Position numbers and translations under genes: made by a program. From Bradyrhizobium sp. B097 (GTDB lineage Bacteria; Pseudomonadota; Alphaproteobacteria; Rhizobiales; Xanthobacteraceae): 64,000 nucleotides of DNA. Below are positions 51,782-61,326 of the stretch, one piece after another. Each line of letters starts with the position of its first letter. Within the stretch, counting starts at the first letter, position 1. The DNA is taken from assembly GCF_038957035.1 (NCBI RefSeq), contig NZ_CP152412.1, positions 2,848,501 to 2,912,500 on the forward strand, in the 5' to 3' direction. A model generated the notes under the pieces. That model saw only the letters and a program-made list of their open reading frames with translations, had not been told where the DNA came from and searched no databases.

Positions 51782-52677
51782 GGTCCCCTGTCACCGGCAT
51801 TGTGTCCCTGATCGTCCTCTTCATCGTGCTGGCCGTCGGATACAGCTCGATGTTCACCGTGGCGCAGACCGAGCAGACCATCGTGCTGCGGTTCGGCGAG
51901 CCGGTTGAGGTCGTCACCGATCCCGGCCTGCACTTCAAGGCGCCGTGGAATTCGGTGATCAACGTCGACAAGCGCATCCTCGATCTCGAAAACCCGTCGC
52001 AGGAGGTGATCGCCTCCGACCAGAAGCGGCTGGTGGTCGACGCCTTCGCGCGCTATCGCATCAAGAATGCGCTGCGCTACTACACCAGCGTCGGCTCGAT
52101 CCAGGCCGCCAATCTGCAGCTGACGACGCTGCTCAACGCGGCGCTGCGCCGCGTGCTCGGCGAGGTCACCTTCATCACGGTGGTGCGTGACGAGCGCGAG
52201 AAGCTGATGGCACGGATTCGCGAGCAGCTCGACAAGGAGGCCGACGGCTACGGCATCGAGGTCGTCGACGTCCGGATCCGCCGCGCCGACCTGCCGGAGC
52301 AGAACAGCCAGGCGGTGTACGACCGGATGAAGTCCGAGCGTCAGCGCGAAGCGGCCGAGTTCCGTGCCCAGGGCGACCAGAAGGCGCAGGAGATCCGCTC
52401 CAAGGCCGACCGCGAAGCAACGGTGATTGTCGCCGAGGCGAACTCGACCGCGGAGCAAACCCGCGGTGCGGGCGATGCCGAGCGCAACCGCCTGTTCGCC
52501 GAGGCCTATGGCAAGGACAAGGACTTCTTCGCGTTCTATCGCTCGATGACGGCCTATGAGAATAGTCTGCGCTCCGGCGACACGCGTTTCCTGTTGCGGC
52601 CGGACTCGGAATTCTTCAGATACTTCGGCAATGCGAACGGCAAGGGGCCTGAGGCGGCCGCCGCGCCGAAACAGTAA
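51778..52677 (+). CDS. hflC: HflC, FtsH-regulating SPFH protein
   Basis: A 299-residue partner of HflK. An N-terminal membrane anchor (GIVSLIVLFIVLAVGYSSMFTV) is followed by the band-7 domain (QTEQTIVLRFGEPVEVVTDPGLHFKAPW) and an Ala/Glu-rich coiled coil (RMKSERQREAAEFRAQGDQKAQEIRS). Start ATG overlaps the hflK stop by 4 bases. Downstream are DUF2065 and degP, giving an envelope protein quality-control group. Confidence 0.95.
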   Translation: MRSPVTGIVSLIVLFIVLAVGYSSMFTVAQTEQTIVLRFGEPVEVVTDPGLHFKAPWNSVINVDKRILDLENPSQEVIASDQKRLVVDAFARYRIKNALRYYTSVGSIQAANLQLTTLLNAALRRVLGEVTFITVVRDEREKLMARIREQLDKEADGYGIEVVDVRIRRADLPEQNSQAVYDRMKSERQREAAEFRAQGDQKAQEIRSKADREATVIVAEANSTAEQTRGAGDAERNRLFAEAYGKDKDFFAFYRSMTAYENSLRSGDTRFLLRPDSEFFRYFGNANGKGPEAAAAPKQ

Positions 52678-52784
52678 CGTCGCGACGAAACATCACGACT
52701 TGAACATCACGACTTGGCGGCGATGCGGATCACGCGTCGCCGCCACTCAACAACAATAAGCATCGAGCGGGAGGCTGCCATCCG

Positions 52785-52985
52785 ATGAAGTCCATAGCGT
52801 TCGGCGACTTCCTCATCGGGTTGGGAATCCTGTTCGTGCTCGAAGGTATCCTGTTTGCGGCAAGCCCCGCCTGGATGCGCCGGGCGATGAAGAGCGCGCT
52901 GGCCACGCCCGATAACATCCTGCGCATCGTCGGCATCGGTTCGGCGGTCGCGGGACTGATCCTGATCTGGCTGGTGCGGCGCTGA
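52785..52985 (+). CDS. DUF2065 small membrane protein
   Basis: A 66-residue protein with two hydrophobic segments (about 5-27 and 44-63): FGDFLIGLGILFVLEGILFAASP and LRIVGIGSAVAGLILIWLVRR. The family is found next to hflKC in many Proteobacteria (YjeT type), as here. It probably resides in the inner membrane; its function is not known. Confidence 0.9.
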   Translation: MKSIAFGDFLIGLGILFVLEGILFAASPAWMRRAMKSALATPDNILRIVGIGSAVAGLILIWLVRR

Positions 52986-53171
52986 TCATTGCCTGTTCCA
53001 CCGCGCAAATCGCGCCGGAATGAACATAATCGTGAGCCTCTCGCGGCCGGTTTTTCGCCGAAATGCCCGGGTGAGATGCTTGCGCCATATGCCCGTTCGG
53101 GCGCACTCTATGATCACGGGCGCATACTGCGACCAACTAATTTGAACCCGTTTGCCTGGAGAAACTCCGAC

Positions 53172-54668
53172 ATGATCGCTGCCAGACCAGCCCTGACCCG
53201 TCGCCTCCGCATGATGGGAGCTGCGATCTCGATCGGTGCTGCGAGCATGCTGAGCTCTGTGCCGGCGTTCGCACGCGGCCCCGAGGGCATCGCCGACATC
53301 GCCGAGAAGGTGATTGACGCCGTCGTCAACATCTCGACGTCGCAGACGATCGAGGCGAAGGACCGGACGATGCCGCAATTGCCGCCCGGCTCGCCGTTCG
53401 AGGAGTTCTTCGACGACTTCTTCAAGAACCGCCGCGGCCCGCCCGGCAAGGGCGGCGACAAGAGCGGCGAGTTCCAGCCGCGCAAGACCAACTCGCTCGG
53501 CTCGGGCTTCATCGTCGACACCGCGGGTATCGTCGTCACCAACAACCACGTCATCGCGGACGCCGACGAGATCAACGTCATCCTCAACGACGGCACCAAG
53601 ATCAAGGCCGAGCTGGTCGGCGTCGACAAGAAGACCGACCTCGCGGTCCTCAAGTTCAAGCCGCCGAAGCCGCTCACCGCGGTCAAGTTCGGCGACAGCG
53701 ACAAGATCCGCCTCGGCGACTGGGTGGTCGCGATCGGCAACCCGTTCAGCCTCGGCGGCACGGTGACCGCAGGCATCGTCTCGGCCAAGAACCGCGACAT
53801 CAGCCAGGGCCCGTATGACAGCTACATCCAGACCGACGCCGCCATCAACCGCGGCAATTCCGGCGGTCCGCTGTTCAACCTCGATGGCGAGGTGATCGGG
53901 GTCAACACGCTGATCATCTCCCCGACCGGCGGCTCGATCGGTCTCGGTTTCGCGGTGCCGTCGAAGACGGTGGCCGGCGTCGTGGACCAGCTGCAGAAGT
54001 TCGGCGAATTGCGCCGCGGCTGGCTCGGCGTTCGCATCCAGCAGGTCACCGACGAGATCGCCGACAGCCTCAACATCAAACCGGCACGCGGCGCGCTGGT
54101 TGCCGGCGTCGACGACAAGGGCCCGGCCAAGCCGGCCGGCATCGAGCCCGGCGACGTCGTCGTCAAGTTCGACGGCAAGGACGTCAAGGACCCGAAGGAT
54201 CTGTCGCGCATCGTCGCCGACACCGCGGTCGGCAAGGAAGTCGACGTCGTCGTCATCCGCAAGGGCAATGAAGAGACCCGCAAGGTCACGCTCGGCCGGC
54301 TCGAGGACAACGACAAGGTTCAGCAGGCCAACGCCAAGCCCAAGGACGACACCGCCGAGAAGCCGGTGACCCAGAAGGCGCTCGGTCTCGATCTCGCGGC
54401 GCTGAGCAAGGATCTGCGTACCAAGTACAAGATCAAGGACAGCGTGAAGGGCGTCGTCGTGACCGGTGTCGACAATGGCTCCGATGCGGCCGAGAAACGG
54501 CTGTCGGCCGGCGACGTCATCGTCGAGGTGGCGCAGGAGGCGGTGTCCAGCGCCGCCGACATCAAGAAGCGCATCGATCAGCTCAAGAAGGACGGCAAGA
54601 AGTCCGTGCTGATGCTGGTCTCCAACGGCGACGGCGAACTGCGCTTCGTCGCGCTCGGGGTGCAGTAG
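53172..54668 (+). CDS. degP: Periplasmic serine protease DegP/HtrA (Do family)
   Basis: A 498-residue exported protease/chaperone. The signal peptide ends SVPAFA at about residue 35. The catalytic triad is His126 (VVTNNHVIA), Asp156 (KKTDLAVLK) and Ser230 (INRGNSGGPL). Two PDZ domains follow (about 295-390, GWLGVRIQQVTDEIADSL..., and about 405-495, ending GDGELRFVALGVQ). The N-terminal loop is Gly/Pro/Lys-rich. It degrades misfolded envelope proteins. It follows hflKC and DUF2065 but has a 186-base upstream gap, so it may have its own promoter. Confidence 0.95.
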   Translation: MIAARPALTRRLRMMGAAISIGAASMLSSVPAFARGPEGIADIAEKVIDAVVNISTSQTIEAKDRTMPQLPPGSPFEEFFDDFFKNRRGPPGKGGDKSGEFQPRKTNSLGSGFIVDTAGIVVTNNHVIADADEINVILNDGTKIKAELVGVDKKTDLAVLKFKPPKPLTAVKFGDSDKIRLGDWVVAIGNPFSLGGTVTAGIVSAKNRDISQGPYDSYIQTDAAINRGNSGGPLFNLDGEVIGVNTLIISPTGGSIGLGFAVPSKTVAGVVDQLQKFGELRRGWLGVRIQQVTDEIADSLNIKPARGALVAGVDDKGPAKPAGIEPGDVVVKFDGKDVKDPKDLSRIVADTAVGKEVDVVVIRKGNEETRKVTLGRLEDNDKVQQANAKPKDDTAEKPVTQKALGLDLAALSKDLRTKYKIKDSVKGVVVTGVDNGSDAAEKRLSAGDVIVEVAQEAVSSAADIKKRIDQLKKDGKKSVLMLVSNGDGELRFVALGVQ

Positions 54669-54672
54669 AAGT

Positions 54673-54791
54673 GTCGTCCCGGCGAAAGCCGGGACCCATA
54701 CGCCGCGGCCGCTCTTGTTGAGGAAGTCGGCAACGGCTTTTCTAGGCAATCGGCATCGGTGGTTATGGGTCCCGGCTTTCGCCGGGACGAC
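54673..54791. repeat. Palindromic intergenic repeat, family D copy 3
   Basis: Arms GTCGTCCCGGCGAAAGCCGG and CCGGCTTTCGCCGGGACGAC enclose GGACCCATA and TATGGGTCC. It lies between the convergent degP and serB genes. Confidence 0.9.
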
Positions 54792-54799
54792 GCCAAGGA

Positions 54800-55715
<916 letters not shown>

Positions 55716-55717
<2 letters not shown>

Positions 55718-56645
55718 GCAGGCGCATTCAGGATTGTTGGACAAGGCAGTGCTTATCGCAGGGCCGACCGCCAGCGGCAAGTCGGCGCTGGCGCTCGAGC
55801 TTGCGCAGCGGACCGGCGGGGTCGTGATCAACACTGACTCCATGCAGGTCTATCGCGACCTCCGGATCATCACCGCGCGGCCGACCGCCGCCGAGGAGGC
55901 ACAGGTTCCGCATCGGCTCTACGGCCATGTCGATGCCGGCGTGAATTTCTCCGCGGGCGCCTGGGTCACTGACGCGGCCAGGGTGCTCGGCGAGGCCCGT
56001 GCGGACAAGCGCCTGCCGATCTTCATCGGTGGCTCGGGCCTCTATTTCAAGGCACTGACGCGCGGGCTGTCGGCGGTGCCGCCGATCCCCCCTGATGTGC
56101 GTGACGGTGTGCGCGCAAGGCTGGAGCAGCACGGCGTCGAGGCGCTGCATGCCGAGCTTGCACTGCGCGATCCGGTGTCGGCCGAACGGCTGAAGCCGCG
56201 CGACCGCACCCGCGTCGCGCGGGCGCTCGAGGTCGTCGAGGCCACCGGTCGCCCGCTGCCGGACTGGCATCGCGATGGCCTGCCGCCGCTGCTGCCGCCG
56301 GGCCAATTCCACGCGCTGTTTCTCGCGCCGGAGCGCGAGCTTCTCTATGCGCGGATCGATGCGCGGTTTGGCGCGATGCTCGATACCGGTGCGCTCGACG
56401 AGGTCGCGGCGCTGGCCGCGCGCGGGCTCGATCCGCTGCTGCCGGCCATGAAGGCCCATGGCGTCCCGGCGCTGATCCGGCACCTCAAGGGGGAGATCAG
56501 CCGGGAGGAGGCCGCCGAAATCGGCCGGGCCGACACCCGCCACTACGCCAAGCGCCAGTTCACCTGGTTTCGTCACCAGCTTCCGGAATTCGAATGGATG
56601 GTGCCCAAGGCTGCGGGAGATTGGCTGGAGGGTCGAATCTCGTAG
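55716..56645 (+). CDS. miaA: tRNA dimethylallyltransferase
   Basis: A 309-residue enzyme that prenylates A37 of tRNAs reading U-starting codons. The P-loop GPTASGKS is at residues 16-23, followed by [20 protein letters not shown] and the DMAPP/tRNA region [44 protein letters not shown] and [10 protein letters not shown]. The ATG at 55716 overlaps the serB start; a TTG (55734) or GTG (55749) a few codons later would avoid this and are possible real starts. Confidence 0.94.
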
Positions 56646-56650
56646 GCCCC

Positions 56651-56736
56651 GTAGCCCGGATGGAGCGCAGCGAAATCCGGGGTCTATTCACTGTGGGCAG
56701 ACCGTCCCGGATTGCGCTTCGCTTCATCCGGGCTAC
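56651..56736. repeat. Palindromic intergenic repeat, family B copy 2
   Basis: GTAGCCCGGATGGAGCGCAG and GCTTCGCTTCATCCGGGCTAC-type arms, the same family as 9090-9175, just downstream of miaA. Confidence 0.9.
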
Positions 56737-56860
56737 GGGCCTGTGGGACTGCTGCGCCGCCGCGCGCCCGTCTGCCATGCGCGTTGCGCCGCGCAAAAAC
56801 ACTCGCCGAACGGTCGGAACCCCGTTACACTTCAAAAATCGCGAAACTGGCTGCCTTGCC

Positions 56861-56888
56861 TTGACATTCGGGCTTTGGTCGCTATGTT
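56861..56888 (+). promoter_or_regulatory. Promoter of the ilvB leader
   Basis: TTGACA (56861-56866), 16-base spacer and TATGTT (56883-56888), a good housekeeping-sigma promoter. Transcription would start near 56895, before the leader peptide. Confidence 0.7.
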
Positions 56889-56919
56889 CGCGCAACCTTT
56901 GGGAAGACTGGGTCCTATC

Positions 56920-56985
56920 GTGCGCAACATTATTACCAAGCTGCTTATCGCCGTCGTACCCAGGCACACCGCCGGGGATGGCTAG
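56920..56985 (+). CDS. ilvB leader peptide (attenuation)
   Basis: A 21-residue frame from GTG at 56920: (M)RNIITKLLIAVVPRHTAGDG. Seven of eleven codons from residue 3 are Ile, Leu or Val, the codons sensed in branched-chain attenuation. Upstream in-frame ATG at 56884 lies in the -10 box, so it cannot be the start. Its 3' part (GCACACCGCC) can pair with GGCGGTGTGC just before the attenuator terminator. Low charged tRNA would stall the ribosome on these codons and favour read-through into ilvB. Confidence 0.78.
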   Translation: MRNIITKLLIAVVPRHTAGDG

Positions 56986-57013
56986 CGGCCATCCAAATTC
57001 GGGCGGTGTGCAT

Positions 57014-57036
57014 GGGGCCTCTAGGGCCCCTTTTTA
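57014..57036 (+). terminator. Attenuator terminator in front of ilvB
   Basis: GGGGCC (57014-57019) pairs with GGCCCC (57025-57030) and is followed by TTTTTATT. An alternative stem GCACACCGCC (about 56961-56972) with GGCGGTGTGC (57002-57011), and a nested hairpin GGATGGC/GCCATCC, lie just upstream. The arrangement is a classical leader-peptide attenuator. Confidence 0.82.
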
Positions 57037-57103
57037 TTGCCCGAAGCAGAACTGACGAGAACTGACAAAAGCCGCGCAAAAACAAGCGCATCCGGAGCGA
57101 ACC

Positions 57104-58879
57104 ATGACCGACAAGAGCCACGATCCCAATCAGATGACCGGCGCCGCGATGATCGTGCGCGCGCTCATCGATCACGGCGTGCAGCATGTCTTCGGCTATC
57201 CCGGCGGCGCGGTCCTTCCGATCTACGACGAGATTTTCCAGCAGAGCGACGTCGAACACATCCTGGTCCGCCACGAGCAGGGCGCTGGACATGCCGCCGA
57301 AGGCTATGCCCGCTCGACCGGCAAACCCGGCGTGGTGCTGGTGACGTCGGGTCCCGGCGCCACCAACATGGTGACGCCGCTGACCGACGCGCTGATGGAC
57401 TCGATCCCGCTGGTCTGCATCACCGGCCAGGTGCCGACCCATCTGATCGGCAATGACGCCTTCCAGGAATGCGACACGGTCGGCATCACGCGGCCCGCCA
57501 CCAAGCACAACTGGCTGGTGCGCGACGTCAACGACCTCGCCAGGGTGCTGCACGAGGCCTTCTATGTCGCCACCACCGGCCGCCCCGGTCCGGTGCTGGT
57601 CGACGTGCCGAAGGACGTGCAGTTCGCGACCGGCACCTATCATCCGCCGCGCAAATCGGACGTGCACATCTCCTACACGCCGCGCGTGAAGGGCGATGCG
57701 ACCCAGATCCGCAAGGCGGTGGCGCTGCTCGCCAATGCAAAACGTCCCGTGATCTATTCCGGCGGCGGCGTGATCAATTCGGGTCCGGAGGCTTCCAAGC
57801 TGCTGCGTCAGCTGGTGGAGGCGACCGGCTTCCCCATCACCTCGACCCTGATGGGACTGGGCGCCTATCCGGCGTCGGGGCCGAACTGGCTCGGCATGCT
57901 CGGCATGCACGGCACCTACGAAGCCAACATGACCATGCATGATTGCGACGTCATGCTGTGCGTCGGCGCGCGCTTCGACGACCGCATCACCGGCCGCGTC
58001 GATGCTTTCTCGCCGGGCTCGAAGAAGATCCACATCGATATCGACCCGTCCTCGATCAACAAGAACATCCGCGTCGACGTGCCGATCATCGGCGACGCCG
58101 GCAATGTGCTCGGCGACCTGCTGCAGGTGTTCAAGGCGGAGGCCAAGAAGCCCGACATCAAGGCGTGGTGGCAGCAGATCGCGCAATGGCGCGCGCGCAA
58201 CTCGCTGTCCTACCGCAAGAACAACGATATCATCCTGCCGCAATACGCGATCCAGCGCCTGTTCGAGCTGACCCGCGGCAAGGACACCTACATCACGACC
58301 GAAGTCGGTCAGCACCAGATGTGGGCCGCGCAGTTCTTCGGCTTCGAGGAGCCGCACCGCTGGATGACCTCCGGCGGTCTCGGCACCATGGGCTACGGCC
58401 TCCCGGCCGCGGTCGGCGTGCAGGTGGCGCATCCGGACAGTCTGGTGATCGACATCGCCGGCGACGCCTCGGTGCAGATGACGATCCAGGAGATGTCGAC
58501 CGCGGTTCAATTCGAGCTGCCGATCAAGATCTTCATCCTGAACAACCAGTACATGGGCATGGTGCGGCAATGGCAGCAGCTGCTGCACGGCAACCGCCTG
58601 TCGCATTCGTACTCCGAGGCGCTGCCGGACTTCGTCAAGCTCGCTGAAGCCTATGGCGGCGTCGGCCTGCAGGCGACCAAGCCGTCCGATCTTGACGGCG
58701 CGATCAAGGAGATGATCTCGATCAGGCGTCCGGTGCTGTTCGACTGCCGCGTCGCCGCGCTGGAGAACTGCTTCCCGATGATCCCGTCCGGCAAGGCGCA
58801 CAACGAGATGCTGCTGCCGGAAGAAGCGACCGACGAGGCCACCGCGAAGGCCTTCGCCGGCGGCAAGGCGCTGGTGTGA
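57104..58879 (+). CDS. ilvB: Acetolactate synthase large subunit
   Basis: A 591-residue ThDP-dependent enzyme joining two pyruvates, or pyruvate and 2-oxobutanoate, in valine/leucine/isoleucine synthesis. The catalytic Glu is in VRHEQGAGHAAEGYARSTGKPGV; the central FAD-binding domain (about 200-350) and the ThDP motif GDASVQMTIQEMSTAVQFELPIKIFILNN follow. Length is as in IlvB/IlvI. It follows the attenuator and is probably controlled by branched-chain amino acids. Its regulatory subunit gene ilvN lies 1.2 kb downstream, separated by a threonine dehydratase gene and a repeat. Confidence 0.96.
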   Translation: MTDKSHDPNQMTGAAMIVRALIDHGVQHVFGYPGGAVLPIYDEIFQQSDVEHILVRHEQGAGHAAEGYARSTGKPGVVLVTSGPGATNMVTPLTDALMDSIPLVCITGQVPTHLIGNDAFQECDTVGITRPATKHNWLVRDVNDLARVLHEAFYVATTGRPGPVLVDVPKDVQFATGTYHPPRKSDVHISYTPRVKGDATQIRKAVALLANAKRPVIYSGGGVINSGPEASKLLRQLVEATGFPITSTLMGLGAYPASGPNWLGMLGMHGTYEANMTMHDCDVMLCVGARFDDRITGRVDAFSPGSKKIHIDIDPSSINKNIRVDVPIIGDAGNVLGDLLQVFKAEAKKPDIKAWWQQIAQWRARNSLSYRKNNDIILPQYAIQRLFELTRGKDTYITTEVGQHQMWAAQFFGFEEPHRWMTSGGLGTMGYGLPAAVGVQVAHPDSLVIDIAGDASVQMTIQEMSTAVQFELPIKIFILNNQYMGMVRQWQQLLHGNRLSHSYSEALPDFVKLAEAYGGVGLQATKPSDLDGAIKEMISIRRPVLFDCRVAALENCFPMIPSGKAHNEMLLPEEATDEATAKAFAGGKALV

Positions 58880-58900
58880 TGATGTACGGCACAAACTCCA

Positions 58901-59003
58901 CTGTCATCGCCCGGCTTGACCGGGCGATCCAGTACGCCGCGGCGCCTCGATTGCTCTCAGGCGTCTCTGGAATACTGGATCCCCGCTTTCGCGAGGATGA
59001 CAA
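58901..59003. repeat. Palindromic intergenic repeat, family E
   Basis: Starts CTGTCATCGCCCGGCTTGAC and ends GCTTTCGCGAGGATGACA, with GATCCAGTA / TACTGGATC inside. A single copy in the window; it resembles a common Bradyrhizobium repeat. It separates ilvB from the threonine dehydratase gene. Confidence 0.8.
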
Positions 59004-59032
59004 GAGAGGGCGCATAACGACTGGACGCCAAG

Positions 59033-60019
59033 ATGTTTGACCTCAGCGAGCTCGAGCGCGCGCACAGGATCGTCGGCACCGCGGTGCCGGCGACACCGGC
59101 TTTTGCCTGGCCGCTGTTGGCCGAGCGGCTCGGCACCGAGGTCGTGGTCAAGCATGAGAACCACACGCCGATCGGCGCCTTCAAGGTGCGCGGCGGCCTG
59201 GTCTATCTCGAGCGGCTGAAGCGCGAGCGGCCCGATGTCCCCGGCATCATCTCGGCGACGCGCGGCAATCACGGCCAGAGTCTGGCGTTTGCCGCGAGCC
59301 GCCACGGCGTGCCCGCGGTGATCTACGTGCCGCGCGGCAACTCGGTCGAGAAGAACCGCGCCATGCACGCGTTCGGCGCCGAGCTCGTCGAGCACGGCGA
59401 GGACTTCCAGGCCGCGCGCGAAGAGGCCGAGCGCCGTGCGCAGTTCGCAGGGCTGCACATGGTGCCGTCGTTCCACCCGGACCTGGTGCTGGGTGTAGCG
59501 ACCTACGCGCTCGAACTGTTTCGTGCGGCGCCCGATCTCGACATTCTCTACGTGCCGATCGGGCAGGGCTCCGGCATTTCCGGCTGCATCATGGCGCGCG
59601 ACCTGCTCGGCCTGAAGACCGAGATCGTCGGCGTGCAGTCGACCGAGGCGCCGTCCTATGCGCTGTCGTTTGCAGCCGGCAAGATCGTGACCACCGAGAC
59701 CAGCAACACCCTTGCCGACGGCATGGCGACGCGGATTCCGGACGCCGATGCGTTCGCCCTGATCCGCAAGGGCGCCTCGCGCATCGTGCAGGTCACCGAC
59801 GACGAGGTCGGGCAGGCGATCCGTGCCTACTGGACCGACACCCACAATCTCGCCGAGGGCGCAGGTGCTGCGGCGCTCGCGGCCGCGCTGCAGGAAAAGA
59901 GCAAGCTCGCCGGCAAGCGGGTCGGCCTGATCCTGAGCGGCGGCAATATCGATTTCGATCTGTTCCGGACCTGGATCGGGACGGATGCTGCGCCGGCCGC
60001 CCAGCGGGCGGTGGCGTGA
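59033..60019 (+). CDS. Threonine dehydratase-like PLP enzyme (short form)
   Basis: A 328-residue fold-type II PLP enzyme. Lys51 in HTPIGAFKVRGG forms the Schiff base; the Asn loop ATRGNHGQSLAFAA, the phosphate-binding loop IGQGSGISG and the C-terminal SGGNID are present. It deaminates threonine (or serine) to 2-oxobutanoate, the isoleucine precursor used by IlvBN. It lacks the C-terminal ACT-like regulatory domains of biosynthetic IlvA, so it would not be feedback-inhibited in the usual way. It lies between ilvB and ilvN. Confidence 0.88.
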   Translation: MFDLSELERAHRIVGTAVPATPAFAWPLLAERLGTEVVVKHENHTPIGAFKVRGGLVYLERLKRERPDVPGIISATRGNHGQSLAFAASRHGVPAVIYVPRGNSVEKNRAMHAFGAELVEHGEDFQAAREEAERRAQFAGLHMVPSFHPDLVLGVATYALELFRAAPDLDILYVPIGQGSGISGCIMARDLLGLKTEIVGVQSTEAPSYALSFAAGKIVTTETSNTLADGMATRIPDADAFALIRKGASRIVQVTDDEVGQAIRAYWTDTHNLAEGAGAAALAAALQEKSKLAGKRVGLILSGGNIDFDLFRTWIGTDAAPAAQRAVA

Positions 60020-60040
60020 AAAGAATGTAAGGGGACGACC

Positions 60041-60583
60041 ATGAGCCAGCCCGCATCCGCCTACTTCCTCGAAGAACGCCACGATCCGAACGAGACGCAC
60101 ACGCTGTCCGTCCTCGTGCAGAACGAGCCCGGCGTGCTCGCGCGCGTGATCGGGCTGTTCTCCGGCCGCGGCTACAACATCGAGAGTCTCACGGTTTCGG
60201 AAACCGAGAGCCAGAAACACCTCTCGCGGATCACCATCGTCACCACGGGCACGCCGATGGTGATCCAGCAGATCAAGCATCAGCTCGACCGCATGATCCC
60301 GGTCTACCGCGTCGTCGACATGACGCTGACCGGCAGCTCGATCGAGCGCGAGCTTGCGATGGTCAAGGTGAGGGGTGGTGGCGATCACCGCGTCGAGGCG
60401 CTGCGGCTGGCGGATGCGTTCCGCGCCCGGGTGATCGATGCCACGACCGAGAGCTTCGTGTTCGAGATCACGGGCAACTCGTCCAAGATCAGTCAGTTCA
60501 TCGACCTGATGCGCCCGCTGGGCCTGGTCGAGGTGTCGCGAACCGGGGTGGCCGCGATCACGCGTGGGCCGGAAGGGATGTGA
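60041..60583 (+). CDS. ilvN: Acetolactate synthase small (regulatory) subunit
   Basis: A 180-residue regulatory subunit. The N-terminal ACT domain begins HTLSVLVQNEPGVLARVIGLFSGRGYNIESLTVS; the C-terminal ALS_ss_C domain contains GDHRVEALRLADAFRARVIDATTESFVFEITG. It binds valine and raises IlvB activity. The start at 60041 is 21 bases after the threonine dehydratase stop, so they probably share a transcript. Confidence 0.95.
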   Translation: MSQPASAYFLEERHDPNETHTLSVLVQNEPGVLARVIGLFSGRGYNIESLTVSETESQKHLSRITIVTTGTPMVIQQIKHQLDRMIPVYRVVDMTLTGSSIERELAMVKVRGGGDHRVEALRLADAFRARVIDATTESFVFEITGNSSKISQFIDLMRPLGLVEVSRTGVAAITRGPEGM

Positions 60584-60586
60584 ATC

Positions 60587-61282
60587 ATGTTGGCGCGCGA
60601 CTGGTACTACACGCAACGGCGGCAGGTCGGTCTCGATACCGCGGTTGCCTCGATCTATGACGTCAGTGAGGACAGCGATGTCCGTGCCCGCCAGGCGCTG
60701 GCCATGCTCGGCGTCAAGCCGGGCTGGCGGATCGCCGATATCGGCTGTGGCAACGGTGTGCTGGCGACCGAGGCGGCGCTGATGGGTGCCGAGGTCGACG
60801 CCATCGACATCTCGCCGGCGATGATCGGGCTTGCCGAAATCTATGCGCGCGACCGCAAGGCGAAGATCCGGACCCAGCCGGCCGGCCTGTTGTCCTTTGC
60901 CTATCAGCCGAACTCCTACGACGTCATCGTCAGCGAGTTCACGCTGCACCACCTGCCGGACTTCTGGAAGGCGGTGGCGCTGTCGCGGATCTTCAACGCG
61001 CTGAAGCCCGGCGCGAACTTCTATCTGCGCGACATGGTGTTCGTCAGCATGCCCGACGGCGTCGACCGCGATGTCGAGGGCTGGGCCGATTTCTCGATCA
61101 AGAATCACGATTTCGAGCGCGAAAGCGTCATGACCCATATGCGCGACGAGTACTCGACCTTCGGCTGGGTGATGGAGCGCATGCTGACCGAGACCGGTTT
61201 CACCCTGGTCGCCACCGACTACCACGCGCCGCTGCACGGCACCTATCTGCTGCGCAAGCCGAAGCCGGACGAACAGATCTAG
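60587..61282 (+). CDS. Class I SAM-dependent methyltransferase
   Basis: A 231-residue Rossmann-fold methyltransferase. Motif I ADIGCGNGVLATEAALMGAEVDAIDIS (residues ~50-75) binds SAM; YDVIVSEFTLHHLPDFW is the post-I region and NALKPGANFYLRDMV motif III. It starts 3 bases after ilvN, so it is likely co-transcribed, but its substrate and any link to amino acid synthesis are unknown. Confidence 0.88.
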   Translation: MLARDWYYTQRRQVGLDTAVASIYDVSEDSDVRARQALAMLGVKPGWRIADIGCGNGVLATEAALMGAEVDAIDISPAMIGLAEIYARDRKAKIRTQPAGLLSFAYQPNSYDVIVSEFTLHHLPDFWKAVALSRIFNALKPGANFYLRDMVFVSMPDGVDRDVEGWADFSIKNHDFERESVMTHMRDEYSTFGWVMERMLTETGFTLVATDYHAPLHGTYLLRKPKPDEQI

Positions 61283-61326
61283 ATCCTCGCATCGACAGAG
61301 CCAAACCGAACCAAAGAAGAAGAACA

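Noticed and set aside
56884..56985. Longer leader peptide from ATG 56884
   Set aside because: That ATG is part of the -10 box TATGTT, so it is not in the transcript.
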